Of a stretch of 64,000 nucleotides of DNA, positions 1 to 12,400 are shown one piece after another. The number at the start of each line of letters is the position of its first letter. The first letter of the stretch is position 1. The stretch comes from Mansonella perstans (Eukaryota > Nematoda > Chromadorea > Rhabditida > Onchocercidae). Location of the stretch: positions 620,001 to 684,000 of the forward strand of contig JBAMDO010000568.1 in NCBI GenBank assembly GCA_037074765.1, given 5' to 3'. The position numbers were made by a program, and so were the translations under genes. The notes below the pieces were generated by a model that saw only the letters and a list, made by a program, of their open reading frames with translations, did no database searches and was not told the origin of the DNA.

Positions 1-2510
1 TTGAATATAGTGAAGTTCGATAGTGAAGTTTGAACTGAAGTTTGAACAGAAGTTTTCATAGTTAATGATAACAGAGGAAAATCGAGGAATCTTTTACCTA
101 TTATTCGAGCATTAGAATAATCAACAGAGTATAACAGACTGCAATGAATGACATATAGTTGTTACTATGGCCTCTTTCAAGACTGATTAAAGGTAAAGTT
201 GCTAGACAATGTCGCTAGATTGTATTGCATACAAACAATAATGGCCAATCTTTCCAGAGAGCTTCTAAATTCTCACAACAATCATTGAAGATCTTTCTAC
301 TGAAAGACAAATTATAATTCAAGTCTTTTGTTCTCGCCAAGAAAGTTGGACTCATTTTGCTTGTATACTAAATTTTCGCTTAGTAAATGATATATCTTTC
401 TAAATTACCGCAAATTTTGTCTTTCACAATATTAATGGTAACTTTTTGGCTTTTTTTGAAACCAGGGTTAGAAGAAAATAATAGCTTTAAATGAACTTGT
501 CGTTGATTTCTTAGTGGAGTCTGGGAAGATGAGAATGGCCCAGAGAAAGATAAATTGAAAATGATAGTTTCTCAGGAAATCTAGAATTCTAGGGCACAAA
601 AGAGGGAGCGTAGCGGGTTGGTTTTAATAGTAGTAGTAGTAATAGTTATAGTAGCGCTTGTGTATATCTTGAGAAGATGTATAAGTAGGTGTTTTAAGAA
701 TGTTCCTATACAACCAAACACCATTATCATTGCTCTTGTTCTGATTTAGTATTGTTTATGGGGTACATGTCAAGGAGAAGGCTGGGGATGCGGTGCGGTT
801 CGGTGACGGCCGTTAGAAAGCGGAGCAGCGGGGGAGGTTCGACACCATACGAATGGGACCCAGAAACCTGGTTTGGTAGCCCGCTTACCTCGCATTTTTG
901 TAGAGCACCAACAATTGCCGTGTTTCGTCCTTTTCTTCTTTCCTTCGTTTTCCAGGGACCCCGATGGGCGGTAGGTTGATCAGCCAACTGGATGCAGGAT
1001 CGAAGAAGAGACACCAACACTGGATGGTAATGGGCTGGATTATTATAAGGACAATCTCCAACAATCCAACCCCGACAAACGACGGCCTTTTAACGGATGT
1101 TTTCGGTACCCACCACGAGAACGACGAAACGTCGACCAGACCAACCAATCAAGCAAGCAAGCTACCGAATAGATCCGATAGATCAGACTTTTGTGCCTTT
1201 ACCTCCTTTGTTCTTTTTGCGTTGCGCCAACTGACGTCGTGTAGGACGTCTCGTTGGTGGTACTTCTGCTACCTGCTTCTTGTAGCTGTCGTTGCTAAAA
1301 GATGTCAAGGTAGCAAGTGGTAATTGCTTAAAGTGAACAACAACGACTAAAGTGCCGCTTTTCAATGCCAAACCCAAAAGGCCGTTTAAAGCAAGAGGCC
1401 CACTTTAGCTAGCTTCCTCCACATAAACGCAATGAAGCAGTAACGTGATAGCAGCAGTAGCAGTGATAAAAACTGTAGTGGCAGTAATTGTGATCGTCGG
1501 AATGGTTGCGAAACTTCCACCCGCAACATCTAGGAATCGGATACCGGTGGCACTGAGGACTGTTGAAGTGCCGTTTCTACTGGAATGCTGCTCCTGCTAT
1601 TGGAGAAACAGAACGTACAGATAGGTGGTCGCGGTCGTAGTGGTAGTAGTCATCCGACGATACATCTCCTCCTATGCATGAGGAAGTGTGCATGTATTTG
1701 CCTTGCCTTCTGTCGTCAACTGCACAGTCCAGTTGTGGAAATGATAATTGTAATATCAGTAGTTGTGGTAGTAGTAGTAGTAGCAACAGCAGTAGTAGTA
1801 ATAACAATAATAATAATAATAGTAATAGCAGTAGTAGTGGTAGTGGTAGTGGTAGTGGTAGTAATACTAATAATAGTATTAAAAGGTAGTAGTGGTAGTA
1901 GTAGTAGTGGAAATAGATAGATGGACAGATAGTGGTCGGTGGAGGAGGAGGTCGGATCGGGAAATGCCCTCTCAACTATCCGAATTTGGCGATAACGATG
2001 ATGATGGCGACGACGAACTTTCCCGAGTAGTAGTAAAACCCGTGGTAATGGTGGCGGTCTATCAGAACTCTTCTTTCTTTGATTTTGAAGATGGAGGTGG
2101 TCCTGGTGCGGGGGAACAAGGAAGGGGAAAACAGGGAAGGGCGGGGGAATTGAAATGGTTTTGAAAACTTTTCAATGTTAAAAGGAATGGAGGGGAACAA
2201 GGGCCAAAACATTGTTATATGTCTGCCAGATACATTATTATTGTGTATTTGACTGGTACGGGAGGCGGCTGATACTGCTGGCGATTGTCCCCTTCCTCTG
2301 CTCTATCTTCCTGATCGGCGAGGACATCGACCCCCGACCCGATGGTCCATCAATGTTGTTGGCGGTGATGGTGACGGTGATGCGACGATTTGATGGCGAG
2401 TTGCTGCTGTAGTGCTGGGTAATCGTACCAGTAGCACCGATCGGCTGAAGAATTCGTAGAGATGTTGGTTCAAAAACCCCTCTTGCCCTGTCTAACACTA
2501 TGCGTCAGCT
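1..2510. other. GC-richer unassigned left flank
   Basis: Roughly 540-2500 is clearly richer in G+C than the rest of the window and contains purine/pyrimidine-skewed trinucleotide tracts. Many overlapping open frames exist on both strands, but they are simple-sequence artefacts (poly-Val, poly-Leu, poly-Ser) or lack any family I recognise. A frame at 2250-2412 (+) encodes a hydrophobic stretch followed by an acidic/proline segment, but no splice structure supports it. The stretch may be a promoter or 5' region of a gene lying to the left of the window, or lineage-specific repeat-rich DNA. Confidence 0.4.
1755..1912. repeat. imperfect trinucleotide repeat (AGT/AAT/GGT)n
   Basis: About 155 bases of interrupted trinucleotides: AGT runs, then AAC/AAT runs, then GGT/AGT runs. 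The absence of stops in several frames produces spurious poly-Ser/Asn, poly-Val and poly-Leu frames on both strands. Confidence 0.9.
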
Positions 2511-4589
2511 ATGTAAAACTTTTTCAATGAATTCTACAGAATTTTTCGAGAAATTAGGGAAAAGACTAGACGAAATCCAGAATATTTACCATCATTTTTC
2601 CACAGATCCTCTTTTCTAATCCCTCTGCACTGTCTTTTCTGTATCTCCTATGTTTCTCAGTTCTTTCCACGTCAACCATATTCCCTCGACTGTCGCCTCC
2701 GGTCGCCCACATGGGCACACAAGTTGTTGTGCGTTCCATGCCAAAACAACAATTTTCATAAGCAACAATGAAGACAAGAATTAGGCCAATTAGTCATAAA
2801 AAATGAATGGATACGAACTTCATTTTGAATTCTTTTTTCCTTTGAAGATCGAAGTAGAAATGTGGTGTTTGGAACAAATGAAAACTCTCACATTAACTTG
2901 TTCAATTCAAGCAAAACACATATCAGAATGAATATATATTTAAACGAATATATTGAAATCTCTTATAGGAAATGCCATCTGAGACCAATAGTTTTCTTCT
3001 TGTTATTTTTTGTTTGAAGTTAGAAATTTTGCAATTAGCCGTGAAGAATAGTGCTAACTGATTGGATCACATTAAACTAACTGGTGGTGCGTGGAGAAGA
3101 GGTCCGCGAGAACTAATATGTGGTGCGTGAGGGCAGCAGTATTTTTTATCTTATACTTCGATTCATTTTTTGCTTTGCTTGTAATTAAAAACCAGGCCAG
3201 GATCAGCTGGAAACAAATGATGATATGCGTGTAACGAAAATACTCACTCTAATATTACACAACTTGTAACGAAGATGCAAAACCAAATTGAATTTTTTAT
3301 TGAAAAATTTTCTTCTTTTTTATTGTACTACAAGCTAGAAATCAAAGTGGTACCAGATCAAGAAAAGGTTGGGGACCACTACATCAAAATGAATTGATAA
3401 GTATCCATTTAGTGGTCCTGAAATGAGCTTTTACAGTAATGTGATAAACAATATTTGGTTTATTCAAATCAATTGCTATTCCAAATCAGATCTAATGGAC
3501 AAGTTGTCAACCGCAAGTAACGACAAATTGTCAACTCCCTATGTTAAAATAGCTGTCCATCAATTTCAGTCCATCTTATTATTCCTTTGATAAAAGTACA
3601 TAAGTTTTTGCTTTGAAAAAATATTATGGACTTTTATCCAAGCACTTTTAAAATGTAGGTGAGGAAAAATCTCACAAGAAACAGAAGTAGACAAAAATCT
3701 AATCTAATACTTGATTATCCGATATTTATCCTTTTCAGTTATTTGAATAATTTGAAACAGATGAAAAGTTTTTCAAGAAAACAAATAGGATAGCGCTAAA
3801 CCGCACTATTAACCGTTAACGTGTTATCAACTTTTTTCCAAAAAGAATTTGCATATTGGAGAATGGTTACCTAATATACAAACATGTATATAATGTGCAA
3901 ACTTTTTTGCTAATGAACTTGCACTGATATTGAAGTACCAAGTATTAATCATGTTGCACACCGCCAAAGCAATAAGGAAAATAAGTGAAAAATGGTGCCA
4001 CGACAAAGTGCCGTGGCGAAGATAGTTAACGCGACAACGTTTATCTGTGACACGAAGGTCGTTCAAGGTTCAAAAGACTCGGTATCCTTCAAAAACACCC
4101 ATTCATTATAATGCAAAATAAATTTCTCAGACAACTGATAACAGTCATAAAAAACCAATCAATAAGCATTAGAAATCTTAAAATTTAATAGTCTCAACTA
4201 TTATAGCTTTTGCTTTTCACAAGGATCACCGAACTATCCTTACAATATACAGTTTCTCTTTCAAACTGTTCATGCTTTAAAACTTTGTAGCATTCCATCA
4301 AATATATCCTCTAACTATTTGATTTAAAATTTTAGTTGCCAAATTTTAATTAATCAATTTGAATTGGATAGTATTTTCTTGGACAATTGGAAATTTCCAA
4401 AAATATTTCCCGCTCTATTTTAAAATTACTCAGTTAATATAAAATGAATGTTCAAGTTTGATTTTATGACGTACCCATATTTTCTTATTATCGTTCTCTC
4501 TCAAGATCAACATGAATACATGAGAAAACAAGTCTGTTCGGGTTTTATTTCAATTGCATTTTATTATATAATATGTATGTTTCTTGCAG

Positions 4590-5461
4590 AACTCATACTA
4601 TTACGCTATCAATTAACATATCATGGAAGTAATAAAAGCAAGCAATTTGACGATATACACATCACAATCAGCAACAGTGTGTTTGTGACAGAAAGCATAT
4701 CGTAATTAATGTGATATTTTATAATAAGTGTTACAGAACTAGTAATAATTTAAAAAAAAAAAAAAAAAAAAAATGTCATTAAAAGAAATACACCAAAAAT
4801 TTTACTCCATAAAGTTTATGGTTGAATCCAGGAATTTCCAGAATAAGAATATAAGTTGATGATGAAATTAGAAATTAAATAAGACTTAAAAGTATGAGAA
4901 AGTATGATTCACATAAATTCCAATTTTAATCAAACCTTAAATTACTAAATAGACAATAACAAAAGATCAATTAATAATTTCCTCTTTAACAAAATACAAT
5001 GGATAAATATATTAATATAAATTTTAAGGTGAATGATTTCATCCTCTGAAAAATTTCAAATAATTTCAAAGAAAAATTGAAATTTCAATTGATTTAGCTG
5101 ATAAAATTGAAATTTCAATTGATTTGACGTAAATTTTCGCATTGTATTGAAAAGTTATTTCTTTCCTATTTAAATTTTTCAATTTTGCATCAAAAACATA
5201 TTTCGTTAAGAAGTATTATTCCTATACTGCAAAGCTAATTAATTAATTAATTAATTAAAAATTAATTGATAAAAATTAATAAATTTATTTATTGATTGTC
5301 TAAATTTTCCTCCAATGCAGAAGTAACCCATCAAAAAAAGTTGCAGTTTTGCCGAAAATAAGACTATGTAGCATTCGCCCATTATCGTTTTTGATGCTAA
5401 AAAAAGTTGAGCTTAACAATCTCGGGATGGCAATTTTCAATTCGGGTCCAATTACATCTTG
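4590..5461 (+). other. candidate exon pair of an unidentified gene
   Basis: Exon A at 4590-4703 follows ttcttgcag and reads ELILLRYQLTYHGSNK... to ...VFVTESI, ending in phase 2 before gtaatt. Exon B at 5321-5461 follows tccaatgcag, begins with one base that completes the codon, stays open for 46 codons (SNPSKKVAVLPKIRLCSIRP...) and ends in phase 2 before gtaaaa. The phases of the two exons agree, and the second is GC-richer than its surroundings. I found no start codon, no further exons and no family. A second frame across 5407-5590 is also open, so this may be chance. Confidence 0.25.
5075..5120. repeat. duplicated 16-bp palindrome
   Basis: The perfect palindrome aattgaaatttcaatt occurs at 5075-5090 and again at 5105-5120, a period of 30 bases, with the following gattt also repeated. 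It is AT-rich and may be a simple slippage duplication. Confidence 0.8.
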
Positions 5462-6440
5462 GTAAAATTCGCTATACGTATTGGTGTGTTCAATGGATAA
5501 GTTGTTTGTGTTTTGTGGGTGATGGAAAGGTGTTGGCGTGTAAAGTTATGCTGATTATGTTTACTTGGTTTTGTTATTTCATTTTAATTTAATTTTAATT
5601 TATGATAAGAATAATTATTTTTTAAAAAAGGATAAGGAATTGATGGCAAATATATTGAGGAAATTGAAGAAAATAATGCAATACTTAGCGACGATTAATT
5701 GCAAGTAAAAAGCGCTGAGCAAATTTACTAAGTAATTAAATGAATGCACGTTTGTATTTATTTTGCACGAGTTATTGTAGAATGAAAGAAAGATTGGAGA
5801 AGATTGCACACATTTCGTAGAATATTTTGGGGGAACTGAAAGTAATACTTCCAGCATATATTGGACAAACTTATCAAAGTCAAAGATTTTTCATAGTATT
5901 TCATTAACCGATTTAGGTTTTGGCTTCTTTTTATCAATCAATATTAGTTCTCATTTGAATTCATACAATATCTCTATCATCCAATATCATATTATCATGT
6001 CGTAGAAATAACGAATTAGAAGAAAGTGGTGAGAAAATTTTGGAAATGTCAAGAAATTTATGAGGAAATCTTGGAAATATGTTTGTATTCGTGATAAACT
6101 TATATATATACGACTCTTGAGCCAGGTTCGATTGGTACGTTTTTGCTGAAATTAGATGCATTATCGATTTCTCTTTTTTTTTTTTTTATTTTTAAATTAA
6201 TGCTGTTGAAATTTATTTGTATCGCTTGGTAGCTGGAGTAATAATCGAGCTATATTTGTTATATATAGTTTTAAAAGATCTCTTACTCGTCCTTTTTTTA
6301 AATTCACATCGTACATATATCCATTATTATGTACATTTTTTTTTTTGAGATCACACGATTCATAACATCCACATAACAAAATAGTTAATAGTTAATAATT
6401 TATTATATTACAACGAAGTTGAATGTATCCTTTTTGTTAC

Positions 6441-6449
6441 TATTTACAG
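6441..6449 (+). promoter_or_regulatory. 3' splice site before the SIN3 start
   Basis: A strong acceptor (tatttacag, behind a T-rich tract) ends at 6449, 41 bases upstream of the SIN3 ATG at 6491. I see no obvious paired upstream donor. It fits a spliced-leader trans-splice site or the end of a 5' UTR intron. Confidence 0.55.
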
Positions 6450-6490
6450 GTAAAAACAGTTGATGTAGTCCTAAAACAAAGTTTTGAAGA

Positions 6491-9400
6491 ATGTCATCTA
6501 TAAATGGTCGAAGTAATCCAGCAATTCGTGTGCCACTTGTGAATAATGTTACACTAAATGATACAATGCAGTCACAGTAATTTTTTTATATCATTCAATT
6601 TTTGATTTGGTCATTTGTATTCACTGAGTCATTACAACCATCAAAGAGAAGTTGTAATTTGAGATAGTGGGCTGCACTTTTTATTATTTTACCGCTTACT
6701 TATTGCAGCAGAAAATGTCGTCGGAAGCAAATCTTCTCGTGGGAGAGAATTGCTCATAAAAGAGTTAATATAATTAAAAAACTGATTGAAAAAAATGAAC
6801 TTTCGTAATTTGAATTATAATTTCAATTAGCGTTATCGATCACAATTTATTGAGAGCGATATAATTTAAAAATCAAGCCTGATTCCACACTGATATTGTT
6901 TTCTAGTATATGTAAGTTTTCATCTGGCAGGAACATTTAAGTGTTTCGAATATTGAGCATGTTTAAAAGTGCTCAAAGTGAAAGTGTGACACTTCAGTCT
7001 CTCAAGATCAAACATGGGTAAAGTTTTTCCGGTAAAGAGTTTCACTTACAATTGCTCAAGTTTTACTGATCATTATGGATTTCCTGAAAGGAAATTACTT
7101 TAAATAGTCCTCAGATAAAATAGTCTGTGATGTAATTAGTTCGCGTTTACTATTTTTATTTAAATCATCCTACCAAATTTAAGATGTTTCTTTATTCTGT
7201 TTTTGCTTAATGAAGAAGAAAGAAGATGAAAGTGAATAATGCAGCTTCAACTTGTCTTTCAGACGGGAAAACATTATGCCAAATGGTAACGCTTCATTTC
7301 AACCAAATCAGCGATCCGAAACATCACGTGAGAGCAACATGCGTGGAAATGTAAGAGTATGTTCTAAAGTCTTTATGGGTTTGATTTCTCTATGTAAACA
7401 CAAGTTTAATTGCTTAGTATTTCTTTGGACTCTTTGCAGAGGTTGCGTGTTGAAGATGCATTATGTTATTTGGATCAAGTGAAACAGCAGTTTGCGGATG
7501 CACCAGATGTCTATGTTAACTTCCTCGATGTTATGAAAGATTTCAAATCCCAAGCGTAGGTTTCGGTTTTTTCCATATACTTCTAAAAGTTAATTGATTT
7601 TTTTAACAATCAAAAATTCTCTATTCAATATTGATGCTATTCTGACAATAATTAAAAAAGCAATGTTTTTATACATGATTTGACAGTGAATAGTTTACAA
7701 TTTATGTAGACAAATGAATGACTACATGTCTGTATTCTACTTCCTTAATTTTGTTTCGGGTTATTGCTTCAAAAACCATCACAAAATTTCAGCATCGATA
7801 CTCCTGGTGTAATAAAGCGGGTTTCACGTTTGTTTCGTGGTCGACCTAATCTAATCATTGCATTTAATACTTTCCTGCCACCTGGATTTGATGTTTCGAT
7901 TGACGGAATAAAGATCATTATAACCGAACCAAACGGTCGTAGACAAGTCATTAATGAAAGTATGTTCTGTTTAAAAGCCATTTTAGCAAAAGCTGAAAAG
8001 AGGGAAATTACCAATTACCAGACGTATCGTATCACCCACCACTGTGTTAGCAGTGGTTAAAATTATGATACTTTAGAGATTCATTTTGTTATACTACTTT
8101 TCTTTTTTTGAAACTGAGAAACATGTAATTGATTTGTACATAGGAGGATTGAAAACACTTCTATGATTCTTAAGTTACCAAGTCTGCTATATTGTGCAGA
8201 GATACGATTGCACATTCATATTTATCTATTTTTAAAATTGTTTTTGATGATCTCCAAATAGTGATATTTTTCATTGAAGCAGTTGGTAAAACATGAAAAT
8301 GATCTCAAAAATGTTTATATCTTCCCATTGCTTTTTTCTTTGCTTTTTTTTTTCACATTTTCTGTTTATTTCTGTTCTTTTTTCTAATCCTTCCTTTTAA
8401 AAAGGGTCGAAGATTTTTTTTTTTTTGTAATGGAGAAAACATTCAAGACAATCGTTTGCTTTCATGTTTTATTACCAAGTGTAGCTCTCACTGCTATATA
8501 TGGCACATATAAGAGAGCTTTCTGGAGTCATAAAGAAAGAAAAAAATTGTCTATTAAAACCCTATAATAAAAGAACTTACGGAAAACTGCTTAAGGTAAA
8601 ATGAGATGAGCAAAGGTCGGCAGGATTTTTTCATGTTTGGTAGATTTTAAGAGATATTTCTATTAATACATAAATAATATATTTATAATTTAACACATGT
8701 ATAAATTGAGTGTTATGTGGAATTTTCTGTTTGCAGTTTTCCATTATGGAAAGATTAATAAAATAAAAGAATTGTATACACATAATTTTTAGATCATCCT
8801 GAATTATGCACTGCCGAATCACCAGAAGCAGCACAAAGTTCTCAGGTGACAAAAGCATCATCTTCTGAATCTCTTCTTGGTGTTGCTGGAGATCCATTAT
8901 CAACAGGAAGTGAAGTCAGTGCCTCAGATTTAAGTCTTACATCGGAACCAGTTGTAACCGCTGCACACGCAAGAAATGAATTTACATCGACTACTATAGA
9001 TCCGCAATCTGGTGAAGTTAGGCCAACTGCTTTATTATCAACCCGTGTCACCACCGCGATCTACCATGATGCGGTAATATACAGAAACAAAGTAATGGTG
9101 AGTTATTATATTTTAAATTGAACGCGAATAGTTTTTTTTTTCATGCATCATATTTAGACATGGCTGTTTTATATTTGAGGTGGAAAGGGAACATTTCTCA
9201 AAATTTCCATTTTCAGGCTCGATTTCAGGACCGGCCAGAAATTTATCACAAATTTCTTGAGATTCTTCAACGACTTTATCAACTAACACAGGTAAATTCC
9301 TGTAACTCTCTATTTGACAAACACCATGATTAGTTCATCTGCAACTAAAAATCAGTTAGTTACCGCGCTGTGTGACGTAGCCTGTTTAGTATGCATGATT

Positions 9401-12400
9401 TTCTTAAAAAGATCCGTCACCGCATTTTAAAGTGTTATTAATAATCATGTTGAAGACTAAATTAAAGTGTTGGATTGTTTTTATTATACGGATGTTAAGT
9501 TGTAGTTTTCTTAGCTTATCTGATTCCTCTGGAAAACGTGTCTGTTAGTCAAAATTTCAATTCATTTATTTAGAACTTTGTATTTTACTAATGTTTATGG
9601 CAGGGTTCGTTCTCATTGCAGCACTATATGTATTTCCCCATAATTCCTCTTCTACTTGAATACATATCTCTATACTTCCAAGTAAACCGTATTGAATGGA
9701 AACTAGTGCTAATTATCAATAATTTACGCTTATGAAAATATTGAAGTGTTATGTACCTTATTCTTATGTGTCTTTCAAAGAAGTTACATTATAGGAAGGA
9801 GGAGTCATTCAGGGATATAAACAAGCTCTGGAAGCAATCGAAGTACTTTTTGAAAATGATGTAGATTTACTACAAGAATTTAAGCAACAGTTTCAACCGA
9901 ACTCTTCTGGATCATCTTGCCCATCCTCTAATATGCCGCGAGATACGACCAGTAAAGTAATCTTCTTTTCAAAATTTTCTTCGATTAACTTTTTTTAAGA
10001 TTATCAAATGAACCTTTTAGGGAAGAATCCAGAAGAGTGGAGAACGCAGCAGTTTCGTCGTTTCTCCTCATCCTGTTTGTGTTCCGAAAATTCAGAATTC
10101 ACAAATAACGAGTCCTGGAAAGCGTACTGCTTCTATGTGTTCTACAACAGCGGCTAAGGTTTTCAAATCATGTTACCATGTTTTATGTAACAATAGCCTA
10201 ACATGTTTAAATATGTTTTGGATAATTAGCATAAGGTCCAGAAAACGCCAACTAAGAAATTTGTTTGAGCTATGTCTGAATAAGCAGAGCTTAATAATGT
10301 TTGGTCTCTTAACATGTTATTAATACTGTTCTGTGTTTGCAGAGAGCGAAATTAGGGAGTATTAATATATTGACCTATGATACAGATGTTGAAGAAGCAG
10401 CCAAATTCGGTACCGTTGAAGATTATCTTTTCTTTGACAAGGTATGCTGGCTACGAGAAGTAAGCTTTCTGATATCTTTTGATTTTTTGTTAAATTCTGC
10501 GTTTATTTTATCAGTCCTTTTACTTATGTTTGATGGAAGTTAATAAAGCTTGAAGTATTGAAAAAATCAAGATTTTGGTATCCTACACAAAGCACTGGAA
10601 AGTTTTTTTAAAATTACAGTGATGTACAAAATTGCTTAATGTATTGAAATAACTACATAAAGGTACGAAAAATTCGTTTACAGTTAATATTTTTGTTTTC
10701 TACATTAAAATTGAAATGAATGGATAAGGCAGTTTGGGAGAAATCGAGTTTTTTTCTTGTTTGTATTACTGATTCTTTACTGTTTTCTATGGTACTTATT
10801 CTCAATGTCAAAAAGAATTTTAAATTGCCTGAATTGTCTGTAAATTTTATAGGTACGGAAAGCTTTAATTGATAATGGCGTACATGAAAACTTTCTACGA
10901 TGTCTTGCTTTGTATAACCAAAGTATTATTTCAAAAAATGAACTTGTGGAACTTCTAACACCTTTCATTGGGTAAAATTTTTCAGAAACAGATTTAGTAA
11001 AACTGCAAATTTACTTTCATTATGCTTTGTAGTTTTATATGGTTCATCTAAGTGATATAAATAGAAAATCTTTACGAATATTTTTTTCTTTTTTTGCACT
11101 ATTTCTTGACTTCATGCATTTACTTTTCTCCCAGACGTTTCACACTGTTATTGAAACACGTGAAAGAACTATTGGGCTTGCCGGATACAAATGGCGATGG
11201 TCAGCAGAACGATGACAAGCATCGGCGGCGACAAATTCATACAAACGATGATGTGGAGTTGGAACACAAAATTGGTAATTTCAAAAGCAAATTTCAGAAA
11301 TCAGAATTATTATATATGAAAATCATGCAGTCTATTTCATTGCGAACTGAATTGATTTAACGTCATCTGAAACGAAAATTTCAGATTATGCGACATGTCG
11401 AAAACTAGGTGTTAGCTATCGTTCTTTACCGCAATCATACGAAAAACCGCTCTGTTCTGGACGAACGCCACTTTGTGATTCAGTCCTCAATGATTCTTGG
11501 GTTTCATTTCCATGTTGGTCTTCTGAGGACAGTTCGGCTGTTCATTCTAAGAAGACGCAGTTTGAAGAATTTGTATTTCGCACGGAAGATGAACGCTATG
11601 AGGTCTTTTTGCTTGGACAGCGTTCTTCTATAATTTATAAATATTATTTGTTTCTTCATTTTAAATTAAACATTAAATAATATGTCCTGAAACATAGGTT
11701 TTTCAGCTGGACATCGTCATTGAGGTGAACAAAACAGCTTTAGAGGTTTTGGAAATAGTTCAGCGAAAGATGTTACGGATGAAAAGAGAAGAATTGGCGA
11801 ACTTTCGGTTGGGTCCTTCCTTGGGTGGTAGTTCTAATTCGATAATGTTACGCGCATTGCAACGAATTTATGGGTCAGTTATAAAACTTTTCGATTGCCT
11901 CACTAGTAATTTAGTTTTGAGAGTCAATGTCATGAAAATTCGGCCGATTTTTTAGGGATCATACCTTCAAGATGCTGGAAGGAGCAATGAAAAATCCGCA
12001 AGTTATGATACCGAGACTAATTGAACGAATGCGACAGAAAGACATCGAATGGCGTAAAAATCAGGAAGTGTGTAATCGCATCTGGCGTGAAGAAACGGAA
12101 AAGCATTACGTAAAAAGCCTAGATCATCAGGCCTTAATCTTTAAGCAAAATGATTTGAAACTACTTCGTGCGAAAACGATTGTCAGCCAGTTCGAGAATT
12201 TATATGATGAGGTTAAATGTTACCTTCGAATCCATTCCATAATTTTTGTTGTTATTGATGTAGATAATGTTAGTTTTAAAATGATAGAAGCCTAAATTAA
12301 AGATTAGTTTTTTTAAAGACATGTTTTTCAAGTACGTATGGGTCAGGAATACTGAATTTCATGTTGATCAAAAAAAATCTGTCTATTTCGTTTAATATCT

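Larger units (their letters stand above)
2511..6440. other. intergenic region left of SIN3
   Basis: AT-rich DNA with long A/T runs (for example A-run near 4752-4772 and (aatt)n near 5237-5257). No firm gene. One candidate exon pair (4590-4703 and 5321-5461) and a palindromic duplication are described separately. The minus-strand open frame 4066-3827 (79 residues, hydrophobic middle) has no recognisable family or splice context. Confidence 0.5.

Noticed and set aside
727..1377. Several overlapping ORFs of 60-119 codons in the GC-richer left flank
   Set aside because: High G+C lowers stop frequency; frames overlap on both strands, show no family motif and lack convincing splice structure.
1577..1975. 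Poly-Leu, poly-Val and poly-Ser/Asn open frames
   Set aside because: Translation of the trinucleotide tract at 1755-1912; open on both strands at once.
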